Below, one piece after another: positions 6,822 through 14,836 of a stretch of DNA of 16,899 nucleotides. The notes under the pieces were generated by a model, which saw nothing but the letters and a program-made list of their open reading frames with translations, searched no databases and was not told the origin of the DNA. The stretch comes from an uncultured Anaerolineaceae bacterium. GTDB taxonomy: Bacteria > Chloroflexota > Anaerolineae > Promineifilales > Promineifilaceae. Numbering within the stretch: position 1 is the first letter of the stretch; each line of letters begins with the position of its first letter. The stretch lies in contig CALBTC010000338.1 of assembly GCA_937967805.1 (NCBI GenBank), positions 1-16,899 of the forward strand. The letters run 5' to 3'. The translations under genes were made by a program, and so were the position numbers.

Positions 6822-8459
6822 TCACGACCGTAGCTGCCACAGCTTCAACGATAAATGCAGCGCCAGGCGCATGTTTGCCTGGTTGAGGTCGTGCCCCGTT
6901 AGCTCCTGGATGCGGTCCAGACGGTAGAGCAGGGTGTTGCGATGGATGAAGAGGGATTCGGCCGTTTGGCTGATGTTGCCATGATGGTCAAAATAGGCAT
7001 CGATCGTCTTCACCAAACTGCTGTTATGCTGTTCATCATAGTCCACCAACGGGCCAATCACCTGGTCTGTAAAGTGGCGCACGACAGGCGTTTCCTCTAA
7101 CTGCACCAATAGCTGATACACGCCCAGGCTGCTGAACTGGACTACCTGTTTAATTTGCAGCCGTTCTCCCAGCTGCATGGCCTGCAATGCTTCGTCATAT
7201 ACGTTTGGCCATTCGGCCAGCGTTGGGGCAGGACCGCTCATGCCGGTTACCAACACGCCATCCGGAAATTCTGTCTTTACCTGTTCCTCAATACGGCGCC
7301 CAAGCTCATGTGCAGTTTCCATATCTTCAGCATGTTTAAGCTCCTGGAAGATGCACACATGCTTATCACCATACACATGCACCAGGGCCGAACGGCTGTG
7401 GTTACTTAACACCCAATGAACCGTCGTTTCCAGGCGGCGCAGCGAATAAGCCGGCGGATCGGCCCATTTCAGGGCAAGAACGGCATGTGGCTGATTGGTG
7501 TTGTGATCCAGACGTCCCTCCAGGCGTTCAATCTCTTTTCGGGGCATGGTGCCGGCCAGCAAACCTTCCAAAAAATCACCCCGCAGCGCTTTTTTGGCTT
7601 CACTGATCGCTTTCGCTTTGGCCATTTCCAGGGCGCAGGCCGCCGCGCCATGTTCCACAGCAAGCTTATCCAGCAGGTCCAGCTGATCGGCCGGACCCAC
7701 CACAGATAGGTAGCCTCTGGCCCGGTCGCCAGAAATAATGGGGCTGACGAGCCGACCTACATTTTCAATCGGCAGAAACTGCTGCCAATGACTCTGCCGG
7801 GCGTGTGCGGCCGCTTTGCGATTGCGCAGGACCGGCGGGAGTTCGTCACGCTGTTGCAGCATCTCCTTGAGTGGTTCTAGCTCGATCTGGTTATTTTGCG
7901 GTACAGCTATGGCCTGAATTTCCATGCGCTTGTCTTGTACGACCACAATCTTGCCGGTGAGTTTAGATACCAGTTCTGTCATAGCATTTAATCCCTGGTC
8001 TTCACGGGACATTTCAGACAGTGTACGGTAGAGCTGCATGCCTCGCTCGCTGGTAGCGGATTGTCTGTCTACCAATAGCGCCGCGACTGCTCGATTAATT
8101 TCGCGCACAGAATGATTTTCTGGCACAACGAGCAAAGATATTTGCAGTCTATTTACCTGTTCACCAATTGCCTCAGAAACTGTGTTGAAAAGCAGTATGC
8201 CAGAAACGTTGATTTCGGCCAGCAATGCCAATTTTTGCTTAAAGGCCGATTCGTTGATTTTGGTTTGCAAAGACGGGGGGACAATGACCAGGTCATTGAG
8301 CTGAACTTGATCTTCCACAGCATCCCAACTGGTTAGTAAAACGACCCACTCAACGGCGCGTCGTGCTTGCTCCGCCCCACCCATGGCCGTGGTGTTCAGC
8401 GGCAAAGCGAGGCGAAGGAGATCGCTAATGGTAATTTGGTCTAAGGCTTGCTCATTCAT
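6822..8459 (-). CDS. PucR/CdaR-family transcriptional regulator
   Basis: This 545-residue protein has a PucR-type architecture. An N-terminal purine-catabolism-regulator-like domain (about residues 8-130) starts TISDLLRLALPLNTTAMGG. A middle GAF-like region (about 150-285) follows, then a degenerate GGDEF-like segment (about 300-440). The C-terminal PucR helix-turn-helix (about 482-540) contains LVKTIDAYFDHHGNISQTA and FIHRNTLLYRLDRIQELTG, the family's most diagnostic block. Such proteins are cytoplasmic DNA-binding regulators of purine, sugar-acid or nitrogen metabolism, often sensing a small molecule. The ATG overlaps the stop codon of the upstream kinase gene (ATGA), so the two are translationally coupled. 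The ligand and targets cannot be read from the sequence. The gene ends upstream of the ilv promoter, which makes that operon one possible target. Confidence 0.88.
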   Translation of the reverse strand: MNEQALDQITISDLLRLALPLNTTAMGGAEQARRAVEWVVLLTSWDAVEDQVQLNDLVIVPPSLQTKINESAFKQKLALLAEINVSGILLFNTVSEAIGEQVNRLQISLLVVPENHSVREINRAVAALLVDRQSATSERGMQLYRTLSEMSREDQGLNAMTELVSKLTGKIVVVQDKRMEIQAIAVPQNNQIELEPLKEMLQQRDELPPVLRNRKAAAHARQSHWQQFLPIENVGRLVSPIISGDRARGYLSVVGPADQLDLLDKLAVEHGAAACALEMAKAKAISEAKKALRGDFLEGLLAGTMPRKEIERLEGRLDHNTNQPHAVLALKWADPPAYSLRRLETTVHWVLSNHSRSALVHVYGDKHVCIFQELKHAEDMETAHELGRRIEEQVKTEFPDGVLVTGMSGPAPTLAEWPNVYDEALQAMQLGERLQIKQVVQFSSLGVYQLLVQLEETPVVRHFTDQVIGPLVDYDEQHNSSLVKTIDAYFDHHGNISQTAESLFIHRNTLLYRLDRIQELTGHDLNQANMRLALHLSLKLWQLRS

Positions 8460-10534
8460 GCGGTTGAATTGCCATTTCCATTGACCGGAAGACGAATAAT
8501 GAAGGTTGTGCCTTCATTGGGGGCGCTGACAACGTTAATTTCTCCACCGTGCTGCTCAATGATGCGATGGCTGGTTGCCAGGCCTAGGCCGGTGCCTTTT
8601 CCGGGGTCTTTTGTTGTATAAAAAGGCTCAAAGATGTGCGCAAGTTCTGCTTCAGACATCCCCTTGCCGTTATCCTGAACGATGATTTGTACATGGTCTT
8701 TTTCGCCATCCATCTGTGTGGTGATAGCGATTTGCCGCTGCTGTGTCAGTTGGTTGACGGCGTCTCGGGCGTTGATAATGAGATTGAGCCAGACGCTTTT
8801 CAGGTGTTCCCAACTGGCCACAATTGGCGGCAGGTCGTCGGCCATGTTTTGAATCACTTCGGCATCGGCGGTGTTAAGCTGATACCGAATCAAGTCCAGG
8901 GTTTGCCGAATGGAGCTGTTCACATCGCCTATGGTGAGATTGTAATGTTCTTGCCGGGCAAAATCGAGCAATCCGCGCACCACTTTGGCGGCGCGGTCTC
9001 CGGCACGGGCGATGAGGTCAACTGCTTCATAATTTTCATCCTCTTGTGGGATGAACATTTTGAGCATTTCGGCATTGGCGTTAATGGCGGTGAGTGGGTT
9101 GTTAATTTCGTGAGCAACGCCGGCGGCCAGTTGGCCGATGGCGGCAAGTTTACCTGCTTGCAACAAGGAGCTTTCTAGCCTGCGCTCTTCGGTACGATCC
9201 TGCCACAAGATAACGGCCCGGGCAGAGCTTGCCTGTTTGCTGGGGATGGGATAGGCGTTGACGTCCCATTCCCGCGGCAGGTGATCGTCTCCTTTCCAAT
9301 TCACTGTCCAACGCTGGGCTTGCTTTTGAGCTAGCGTTTGAGCAGCCCGACAATGGCGGCAAGGCTGGCTGCGGTTGAAGAATGTTTCATAACATACTTC
9401 ATTTACCAGATGTTCTGGCACGGTGTCTAATTCATCAGCCTTGCTTTTGTTGATGCCCACAAGCTTCCAGTCGTCGTTGATGGTGTAGATGGGGTGGGGA
9501 ATGCCATCAATGAGTGCTTGCAGGGTGTTGCGGCTTTCCAGCATTTCTTGCTGGCGCTGGCGGATGCGGGTGAAGAGCCAGGCGTTTTCAATGGCCTCGC
9601 TGATGGAGCTGGCCAGGGAAGCGAACAGGTCGAGATCGAACTCGGTGAAGGGGCCATCCAGCTTGTTGAAGGCATTAATGAGACCAACGGGACGGCCGCG
9701 TACTACCAGCGGCGCGGCAATGAGGGCATCTACCTGGAAGTTTGGCGGGGCGTCGATTTCGGGACGAAAACGGCCGTCTCCCTCTGGCTGGTTCAAGATG
9801 ACGGCCGTTTGTTCTTCAAACGCCATGCCAAAGATGCCTTCACCGACGGTGATGGTGGGAACGGCCGTTACCGGTAAAGGTCCGCTGCGGCCGTGCAGAT
9901 TTTGGTAACGCAGCTTGGTGCCGCCTTCTACCATTAAAGCGCCTGCCAGTTCGATCCCCAGGAGCTGTTCTACCCCTTCAACGGCCGTTGCCAAAACCTC
10001 GGCTATCTCCAGCGTAGCGGCAACGGCCTGGCCGATGCGGTTGAGGGCGGCCAACTGCTGGCTTTGTCGCTGGAGCTGTTTTTCCAACTGTTGGGTGCGT
10101 AAGATGGTGTTGACCCGCGCTAGAAGCTCCTGGGGACGGTATGGTTTGGTGATGTAATCGTCGGCCCCGGCGGTGAGGGCTTCTACTTTTTCGCTGCTGC
10201 CTGCTGCGGCCGTGAGCAGCACCACGCGTGTGTATTGCAGCCGTTCGTGGTCGCGAATCCAGTTAAGCACGTCCAGGCCAGACAGATTGGGCATACGCAT
10301 GTCCAGCAAAACGAGGTCGATCTCCGGCGCCTCGTGGGCCAGGGTGGCCTGCAGAAAATCAATCGCTTCCTGCCCGTCTCGCGCCGAAGAGACCAGAAAG
10401 TTTGCCTTTTTGACCAGGAAGTCGGCCAGGGTCTCGGCAATTTCCGGCTCGTCATCGACGATCAGGATGTGCGATCTTTTTTCGGTTACCAGTGGGGTGG
10501 GAACGGCCGTTCCCACCCCAATTTGCTGCGACAT
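8456..10534 (-). CDS. hybrid sensor histidine kinase: REC-GAF-PAS-HisKA-HATPase
   Basis: The 692-residue protein lacks membrane segments, so it is probably cytoplasmic. An N-terminal receiver domain (about 22-145) has DDE at 27-29, phospho-acceptor Asp78 in LLDMRMP and Lys130 in TKP. A GAF domain follows (about 160-320). The PAS domain (about 335-450) carries C-Y-E-T-F-F at 381 and a C-R-H-C motif at 392-395. The kinase core has His475 in GVAHEINNPLT, the N box LIINARDAV (Asn588), DNGKGM (621 on) and GTGLGL, so it should be active. The start at 10534 has AAGAGG six bases upstream and lies 25 bases after the response regulator gene; the longer open frame to 10642 would overlap that gene by 83 bases. 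Five ACGGCCGT copies lie inside, four within 9770-9988 in the GAF-coding part and one in a 28-bp palindrome at the N-terminus. Confidence 0.93.
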   Translation of the reverse strand: MSQQIGVGTAVPTPLVTEKRSHILIVDDEPEIAETLADFLVKKANFLVSSARDGQEAIDFLQATLAHEAPEIDLVLLDMRMPNLSGLDVLNWIRDHERLQYTRVVLLTAAAGSSEKVEALTAGADDYITKPYRPQELLARVNTILRTQQLEKQLQRQSQQLAALNRIGQAVAATLEIAEVLATAVEGVEQLLGIELAGALMVEGGTKLRYQNLHGRSGPLPVTAVPTITVGEGIFGMAFEEQTAVILNQPEGDGRFRPEIDAPPNFQVDALIAAPLVVRGRPVGLINAFNKLDGPFTEFDLDLFASLASSISEAIENAWLFTRIRQRQQEMLESRNTLQALIDGIPHPIYTINDDWKLVGINKSKADELDTVPEHLVNEVCYETFFNRSQPCRHCRAAQTLAQKQAQRWTVNWKGDDHLPREWDVNAYPIPSKQASSARAVILWQDRTEERRLESSLLQAGKLAAIGQLAAGVAHEINNPLTAINANAEMLKMFIPQEDENYEAVDLIARAGDRAAKVVRGLLDFARQEHYNLTIGDVNSSIRQTLDLIRYQLNTADAEVIQNMADDLPPIVASWEHLKSVWLNLIINARDAVNQLTQQRQIAITTQMDGEKDHVQIIVQDNGKGMSEAELAHIFEPFYTTKDPGKGTGLGLATSHRIIEQHGGEINVVSAPNEGTTFIIRLPVNGNGNSTA
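10493..10520. repeat. 28-bp perfect palindrome centred on ACGGCCGT in the kinase N-terminus
   Basis: Bases 10493-10520 read identically on both strands: TGGGGTGGGA, ACGGCCGT, then TCCCACCCCA. It encodes the stretch G-V-G-T-A-V-P-T-P between the kinase start and its receiver domain. The same G-rich left flank adjoins the octamer at 3612-3631, 9854-9868, 12236-12253 and 15801-15822, so the 28-mer looks like the most complete copy of an extended element. Confidence 0.85.
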
Positions 10535-10559
10535 CTTCTGCCTCTTCGCTAAAAATCTC

Positions 10560-11270
10560 TCACTGTTCCGGGTCTGTTGTAAACGTATACCCGTGCCCCT
10601 GAATCGTGCGAATATATTTGGGGTCGCTGGGCACCGGTTCAATTTTCTCGCGCAGATTTTTGATGTGTGCTCGCACTAGCTCCGGACTGCCTGTGTCGCG
10701 GGGATAATCCCATACGTCTTGAAGCAGCTGCTGGCTGTTAAACACCTGATCGGCATTGCTCATCAGATGATAGAGCAGATCAAACTGCACATTGGTGAGC
10801 AGGGCCGTGCCGTTTGGCGTGGTGACCTTGAAGCTGCGGCAGTCGAGCACCACATTGCCCGCGACAACTTCGCTGGGCTTTTCTTCTTTCACCTCTTGGG
10901 GCAAAGCCCTGCGCAAGATGGCCCGCACACGCAGTTGTAACTCTTCCATATTAAATGGTTTGCTCAGATAGTCATCTGCACCGGCGCGGAAGCCTTCGAT
11001 TTTGTCTTCATCTTTGGCTTTTGCCGTTAAAAAGAGTACCGGCAAATCTTGCAGCAACGGATCACCCCGAATTTGTCGGCAAACCTGATAACCGTCAGCA
11101 CCAGGCATCATAATGTCTAAAATAAACAAGTCGGGGCGATGACGACGTGCCAGTTGCAACCCTTCCGTGCCGCTGTTTGATACCATAACATGGTAACCAT
11201 ACAGTTTCAGCGCACGTTGCAAAGTTCGCGAAACAAGTTCATCATCATCAATTACAAGAATAGTGGCCAT
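10560..11270 (-). CDS. OmpR/PhoB-family response regulator
   Basis: The 236-residue product is a two-domain regulator. The receiver domain (1-120) has acidic residues DDDE at 8-11, phospho-acceptor Asp52 in LDIMMPG, Thr82 and Lys104 in SKPF. The winged-helix DNA-binding domain (about 135-232) shows FDLLYHLMSNADQVF, LVRAHIKNLREKIE and YIRTIQGHGYTF, typical of the OmpR family. The ATG at 11270 is chosen over a GTG six bases upstream because AGAGGAG sits at the right distance from the ATG and would overlap the GTG. It is the first gene of a three-gene operon with the hybrid kinase and the PucR-type regulator, and the kinase is its likely partner. Promoter-like sequence with an extended -10 lies about 70 bases upstream. 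Signal and target genes are unknown. Confidence 0.93.
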   Translation of the reverse strand: MATILVIDDDELVSRTLQRALKLYGYHVMVSNSGTEGLQLARRHRPDLFILDIMMPGADGYQVCRQIRGDPLLQDLPVLFLTAKAKDEDKIEGFRAGADDYLSKPFNMEELQLRVRAILRRALPQEVKEEKPSEVVAGNVVLDCRSFKVTTPNGTALLTNVQFDLLYHLMSNADQVFNSQQLLQDVWDYPRDTGSPELVRAHIKNLREKIEPVPSDPKYIRTIQGHGYTFTTDPEQ

Positions 11271-11339
11271 GTGCACTCCTCTGGCTCAACTGCCTGTCGA
11301 TAAAACAAAAAGCGCCATCTTATGTGAATCTACCGCCGT

Positions 11340-11348
11340 AGTATAGCA
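11340..11348 (-). promoter_or_regulatory. extended -10 promoter for the response-regulator operon
   Basis: Minus-strand TGCTATACT contains the extended -10 form TG-N-TATACT, about 70 bases upstream of the response regulator ATG. No convincing -35 box lies 16-18 bases further upstream, which is usual for extended -10 promoters. Transcription would start near 11333. Position and orientation fit the operon; this is a sequence-match call only. Confidence 0.5.
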
Positions 11349-11400
11349 GATTTTAAGTAATGGGAGATGTTGCTCTCTAAGCATGTAGCCCTATGAATTT

Positions 11401-11458
11401 GTCATTCCCGCGAAAGCGGGAATCCATTTACCTGGACTCCTGCGAAGGCAGGAGTGAC
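11401..11458. repeat. REP/dRS3-like inverted repeat, second copy
   Basis: GTCATTCCCGCGAAAGCGGG opens the element and GCGAAGGCAGGAGTGAC closes it. It has the same double-hairpin plan and GTCAT/GTGAC ends as the copy at 654-720, with a different, shorter middle. The left half matches the widespread ATTCCCGCGAAAGCGGGAAT palindrome exactly. It lies between the dehydrogenase operon terminator and the promoter of the regulatory operon. Confidence 0.82.
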
Positions 11459-11477
11459 AATAAAAGGTCCATCATAA

Positions 11478-11538
11478 TAAAAAACCTTCGGATCAATACG
11501 GTTAACCACAAACGGGAGTGTTTGAATCCGAAGGTTTT
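11478..11538 (-). terminator. terminator of the 2-oxoacid dehydrogenase operon
   Basis: Read leftwards, AAAACCTTCGGAT (11538-11526) pairs perfectly with ATCCGAAGGTTTT (11493-11481) and runs into TTTTTTATTAT. The 13-bp stem begins ten bases after the E2 stop codon. The 32-base loop is long for an intrinsic terminator but contains its own small CAAAC/GTTTG hairpin that would bring the arms together. Confidence 0.75.
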
Positions 11539-11548
11539 GAGTTTGTAC

Positions 11549-12838
11549 TTAAATCAGCAGGCGCAGCGGATCTTCTAAGATGGCTTTGAACGTCTGCATG
11601 AACTGGGCCGCCTCCACACCATCCGTTACGCGATGGTCGGCTGAAATCGTGGCCTTCATGCGCGTGCCGATGGTCAATTCACCGTCGACCACCACCGGCA
11701 CCTGCTTGGCCGAGCCAACGGCCACAATGGCGGCATGGGGCGGGTTGATGATGGCCACAAAGTGCTCCACATCAAACGCGCCCAAATTGCTGACGGTAAA
11801 CGTGGCCCCTTCCACATCTTCCGGTTTCACCCTGCCTTCGCGGGCGCGGGCGATCATTTCTTTATGGTCCTGGGCAATTTTGGAAATGCTGGCGCCGTCG
11901 GTGCCTTTTTGCACGATGGTGAGCAAGCCGCCTTCCACGGCAACGGCCGAACCCACATTGATCTCGTTGTGCAAGATGATCTTGTCGCCGCCGAAGCTGG
12001 CGTTTAGGTTGGGGAACTGGCGCAAAGCCAGTGCCGCCGCCTTTACCACCAGATCGTTGACCGATACTTTTTGCTCAGGTTCCAGCGAATCGTTAATCTG
12101 CTTGCGCAGCTTGAGCGTGGCGGCCATGTCGATGTCTGACGTGACCTGGAAGTGGGGCACGGTGGTTTTGCTCTCGGTCATGCGGCGGGCGATGGCCTGG
12201 CGCATCCGGGTGAGCGGTTTTTCGGTGGCGGATGGTGGGGTGGGAACGGCCGTTTCCAACGCTTCCATCGCCGCCGGCTTGGCCGGTTCAGCCGCCGGAC
12301 CACTCTCCAGATACGCTTCCACGTCGGCTTTGCGAATACGGCCGCCTGGACCACTGCCATCTACTCGCGTCAAATCAACCGAATGTTCCTCAGCCACACG
12401 CCGGGCCACCGGTGTTGCTTTCACACCGCCGGGGAATTCTCCATCCGCTTTGCCGCTTGCTTTTGCTGCCTGGGGTTCGGCTGCTTTTTCTGCCGCAGCC
12501 TCTGCCTTTGTTTTCTCAGCCGCGGGTTCCGCTTCGGCTTTGGGCGCGGCGGCTCCGTTGCTGCTTCCGGCGCCGTCCATCATGCCGGAAATATCCTCAC
12601 CTTCCTCGCCGATAATGCCCAGGTTATCGCCCACGGGGATAAGGTCCCCTGTGTTGGCCAGCTGGGCCAGCAGCACGCCGTCGGCGCGCGCAGTCAACTC
12701 CTGCGTGACCTTGTCCGATTCGATTTCGGCCAGCACGTCCCCTTTTTGTACCGGGTCGCCCACTTCCTTGAGCCAGGTGCCCATGGTGCCTTCTTCCATA
12801 TCGAAGCCCAGCGTGGGCATTTTTATAAATTCAGCCAT
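11549..12838 (-). CDS. pdhC: dihydrolipoamide acyltransferase, E2 of pyruvate/2-oxoacid dehydrogenase
   Basis: E2 forms the core of the complex and moves the acyl group from lipoamide to CoA. The 429-residue protein has one lipoyl domain (1-78) with the modifiable Lys43 in IESDKVTQE, then an Ala/Glu/Lys-rich mobile linker (about 90-135). The peripheral-subunit-binding domain (about 139-178) contains TPVARRVAEEHSVDL and GSGPGGRIRKADV. A second linker follows, and the catalytic CAT domain (about 205-429) ends with SADHRVTDG (His402, Asp406). The ATG at 12838 overlaps the E1-beta stop (TGATG) with AAGGAG eight bases before it; an in-frame GTG three bases upstream is possible. An extended ACGGCCGT copy (12246-12253) encodes Thr-Ala-Val-Pro-Thr-Pro in the second linker. 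No E3 gene is in the window. Whether the substrate is pyruvate, acetoin or a branched-chain 2-oxoacid cannot be settled from E2 alone. Confidence 0.92.
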   Translation of the reverse strand: MAEFIKMPTLGFDMEEGTMGTWLKEVGDPVQKGDVLAEIESDKVTQELTARADGVLLAQLANTGDLIPVGDNLGIIGEEGEDISGMMDGAGSSNGAAAPKAEAEPAAEKTKAEAAAEKAAEPQAAKASGKADGEFPGGVKATPVARRVAEEHSVDLTRVDGSGPGGRIRKADVEAYLESGPAAEPAKPAAMEALETAVPTPPSATEKPLTRMRQAIARRMTESKTTVPHFQVTSDIDMAATLKLRKQINDSLEPEQKVSVNDLVVKAAALALRQFPNLNASFGGDKIILHNEINVGSAVAVEGGLLTIVQKGTDGASISKIAQDHKEMIARAREGRVKPEDVEGATFTVSNLGAFDVEHFVAIINPPHAAIVAVGSAKQVPVVVDGELTIGTRMKATISADHRVTDGVEAAQFMQTFKAILEDPLRLLI

Positions 12839-13818
12839 CACAAAATCTCCTTAACAGCCGCAATGACCTTATCGGCATTGGGCAGTGCCGAGCGTTCCAG
12901 TTCGCCAGAGTAGGGCGCCGGCACGTCATACTGGGCTACGCGCTTGATGGGGGCGTCGATGTAATCAAACGCCTCATCCTGCAGGCGGGCCACAATCTCT
13001 GCACCAACGCCATAGGTCTGGTGACCAAACTCAACCACAACCGCCTTAAATGTTTTCTTGAACGATTTGATGACCGGTCCCATGTCCAGCGGCTGCAAGC
13101 TGCGCAGATCGATAATTTCGGCTTCAATGCCTTCTTCTGCCAGGCTTTTTGCCGCATCCAGTGAGACGTGCAGCCCTTCGCCATAGGTCACAATTGTAAC
13201 GTCACTCCCTTCGCGCTTCACGTCGGAAACGCCGATGGGCACGGTGAAATCGTCTTCCGGCACTTCGTCGCGCACTTTGGGTGAGGTGTAAAGGGCCACC
13301 GGCTCAATAAACAGAACCGGGCTGTTGTCGCGAATAGCGCTTTTAAGCAGCCCTTTGGCGTCGTATGGCGTGGCCGGGCAGACAACTTTCAGGCCGGGGA
13401 AATGGGCAAAGATGACGTCCGGGGTGTGGCTGTGGGTAGCGCCTAACTGCTTACCGCCGCCACCAGGGGCGCGGAAGACCACCGGGCAGTCAAACTGGCC
13501 GTTGAACATGTAGCTGACCTTGGCCGCATGGTTCACAATGGCATCAAAGGCGACAAAGGCAAAGTTAATGGTCATAAATTCGGCGACGGGGCGGGTGCCG
13601 GCCATGGCGGCGCCGGTGGCGGCCCCGGCAATGGCCATTTCAGAAATGGGCGTGTCGCGCACGCGCCGTTCGCCAAACTCGTCCAAAAAGCCTTTGGTGA
13701 CGGCATAGGTGCCGCCCCATTCACCAACTTCTTCACCCATGATAAAGACGTTTTCATCACGGCGCATTTCTTCGCGCAGCGCTTCTGTAATTGCTTCTCG
13801 TAAGGTTAAACGGGCCAT
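12838..13818 (-). CDS. pdhB: pyruvate/2-oxoacid dehydrogenase E1 component, beta subunit
   Basis: The beta subunit completes the thiamine-diphosphate site of the E1 heterotetramer that decarboxylates the 2-oxoacid and passes the acyl group to E2. The 326 residues begin MARLTLREAITEALREEM and contain the family blocks MGEEVGEWGGTYAVTKGF (residues 27-44, with the ThDP-activating Glu), RVRDTPISEMAIAGAATGAA, GGGGKQLGATHSHT, GLKVVCPATPYDAKGLLKSA, FIEP and the C-terminal transketolase-like half (DVTIVTYGEG, EAEIIDLRSLQPLD). Length is typical. ATG and the E1-alpha stop share a base (TAATG), with AGAGG as ribosome binding site, so synthesis is coupled to E1-alpha. Unlike its neighbours it holds no ACGGCCGT copy. 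Confidence 0.95.
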   Translation of the reverse strand: MARLTLREAITEALREEMRRDENVFIMGEEVGEWGGTYAVTKGFLDEFGERRVRDTPISEMAIAGAATGAAMAGTRPVAEFMTINFAFVAFDAIVNHAAKVSYMFNGQFDCPVVFRAPGGGGKQLGATHSHTPDVIFAHFPGLKVVCPATPYDAKGLLKSAIRDNSPVLFIEPVALYTSPKVRDEVPEDDFTVPIGVSDVKREGSDVTIVTYGEGLHVSLDAAKSLAEEGIEAEIIDLRSLQPLDMGPVIKSFKKTFKAVVVEFGHQTYGVGAEIVARLQDEAFDYIDAPIKRVAQYDVPAPYSGELERSALPNADKVIAAVKEIL

Positions 13819-14795
13819 TAGCTCACCTCTCCGTTGCTGGGATAAATGTGGTCAAACAAGGTATCTTGCGCCGGCAGCGGGGATTCTTCGGAAAATTCAA
13901 CCGCTTCATCCACTTCTTTCATAACTTCCTCGTCGATGGCAATGAGGTCTTCTTCGGCCATCTCGAATTCTTTCAGTAGATGGTTTTGCAGGGTGGCAAT
14001 TGGGTCTTTTTCGTCGCGCCATTTGTCCAGTTCCCCTTCCGGTCGGTAACGGGTGCGGTCGCCAATGCTGTGTCCCTCGTAACGGTAAGTCATCATTTCC
14101 AGGAACTGCGGTCCTTTGCCTTTGCGGCAGGCGGCAATTGCCTTTTCGGTGGCTTCGTAGACTGCCATGACGTCCATACCGTCCACCTGCTTGGCGGGGA
14201 TTTTGTACGCTTTGGCTTTGTCTACCATTTTGGAGACAGCGGATGCCTTGTCGATGGGGGTGCCCATACCATACTTGTTGTTTTCGCAGATGAGGACGAT
14301 GGGCAGTTCCCAAACGGCCGCCATGTTGAGCGATTCGTGGAAGTAGCCGATGTTGGTAGCGCCATCGCCAAAGTAGCAAAGGCAAACGGCGTCTGTCTCT
14401 TTGTATTTTTCGGCCAGTGCCAGGCCGACGCCCAGCGAAATGTGAGCGCCGACGATACCGTAGCCGCCCCAAAAGGTGCGCTCTTTGCTGGCCATGTGCA
14501 TGGAGCCGCCGCGCCCGCCGGCCACGCCGGTTGCTTTGCCCATGAGCTCGGCCATCACTTCGTTGGCCGAAAGGCCAACGGCCAGCGCATGTCCGTGATC
14601 GCGATAAGCGGTGATGATATGGTCACCTTCTTTGCGGGCGGCGATGCTGCCGACGGCGACGGCTTCCTGGCCAATGTAGAGGTGCAGGAATCCTTTGATT
14701 TTCCCCTCCAACTGGTACAGTTCGTCGCTGCGCTCTTCAAAGCGACGAATGAGTACCATCTGGCGGTACCAATCGAGTAGTGTCTCTTTGTCCAT
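13818..14795 (-). CDS. pdhA: pyruvate/2-oxoacid dehydrogenase E1 component, alpha subunit
   Basis: The alpha subunit binds the diphosphate of thiamine diphosphate and the substrate side of E1. The 325-residue protein shows LIRRFEERSDELYQLEGKI, GFLHLYIGQEAVAVG, YRDHGHALAVG and RGGSMHM. GYGIVGAHISLGVGLA follows, then the ThDP/Mg motif GDGATNIGYFHES (143 on) ending at NN (172-173), and YRYEGHSIGD with His242. This is the PdhA/AcoA type; the gene order alpha-beta-E2 and sequence style favour a pyruvate dehydrogenase, but acetoin or branched-chain 2-oxoacid dehydrogenase is not excluded. AAGGAG lies six bases before the ATG. It is the first gene of the operon, 205 bases downstream of thrB, with no obvious promoter in between. 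Confidence 0.93.
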   Translation of the reverse strand: MDKETLLDWYRQMVLIRRFEERSDELYQLEGKIKGFLHLYIGQEAVAVGSIAARKEGDHIITAYRDHGHALAVGLSANEVMAELMGKATGVAGGRGGSMHMASKERTFWGGYGIVGAHISLGVGLALAEKYKETDAVCLCYFGDGATNIGYFHESLNMAAVWELPIVLICENNKYGMGTPIDKASAVSKMVDKAKAYKIPAKQVDGMDVMAVYEATEKAIAACRKGKGPQFLEMMTYRYEGHSIGDRTRYRPEGELDKWRDEKDPIATLQNHLLKEFEMAEEDLIAIDEEVMKEVDEAVEFSEESPLPAQDTLFDHIYPSNGEVS

Positions 14796-14836
14796 TCAAT
14801 TCTCCTTGGTGTGCTAGTAGGTGCTGTGTAAGCGTC

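Noticed and set aside
10535..10642. A 36-residue longer N-terminus for the sensor kinase
   Set aside because: It would overlap the response regulator gene by 83 bases. The ATG at 10534 has a good AAGAGG site and leads directly to the receiver domain.
11580..12854. A 424-codon rightward open frame opposite the E2 gene
   Set aside because: It is an antisense shadow of a GC-rich real gene. Its translation has no recognisable domain, while the minus-strand frame has complete lipoyl, binding and catalytic domains.
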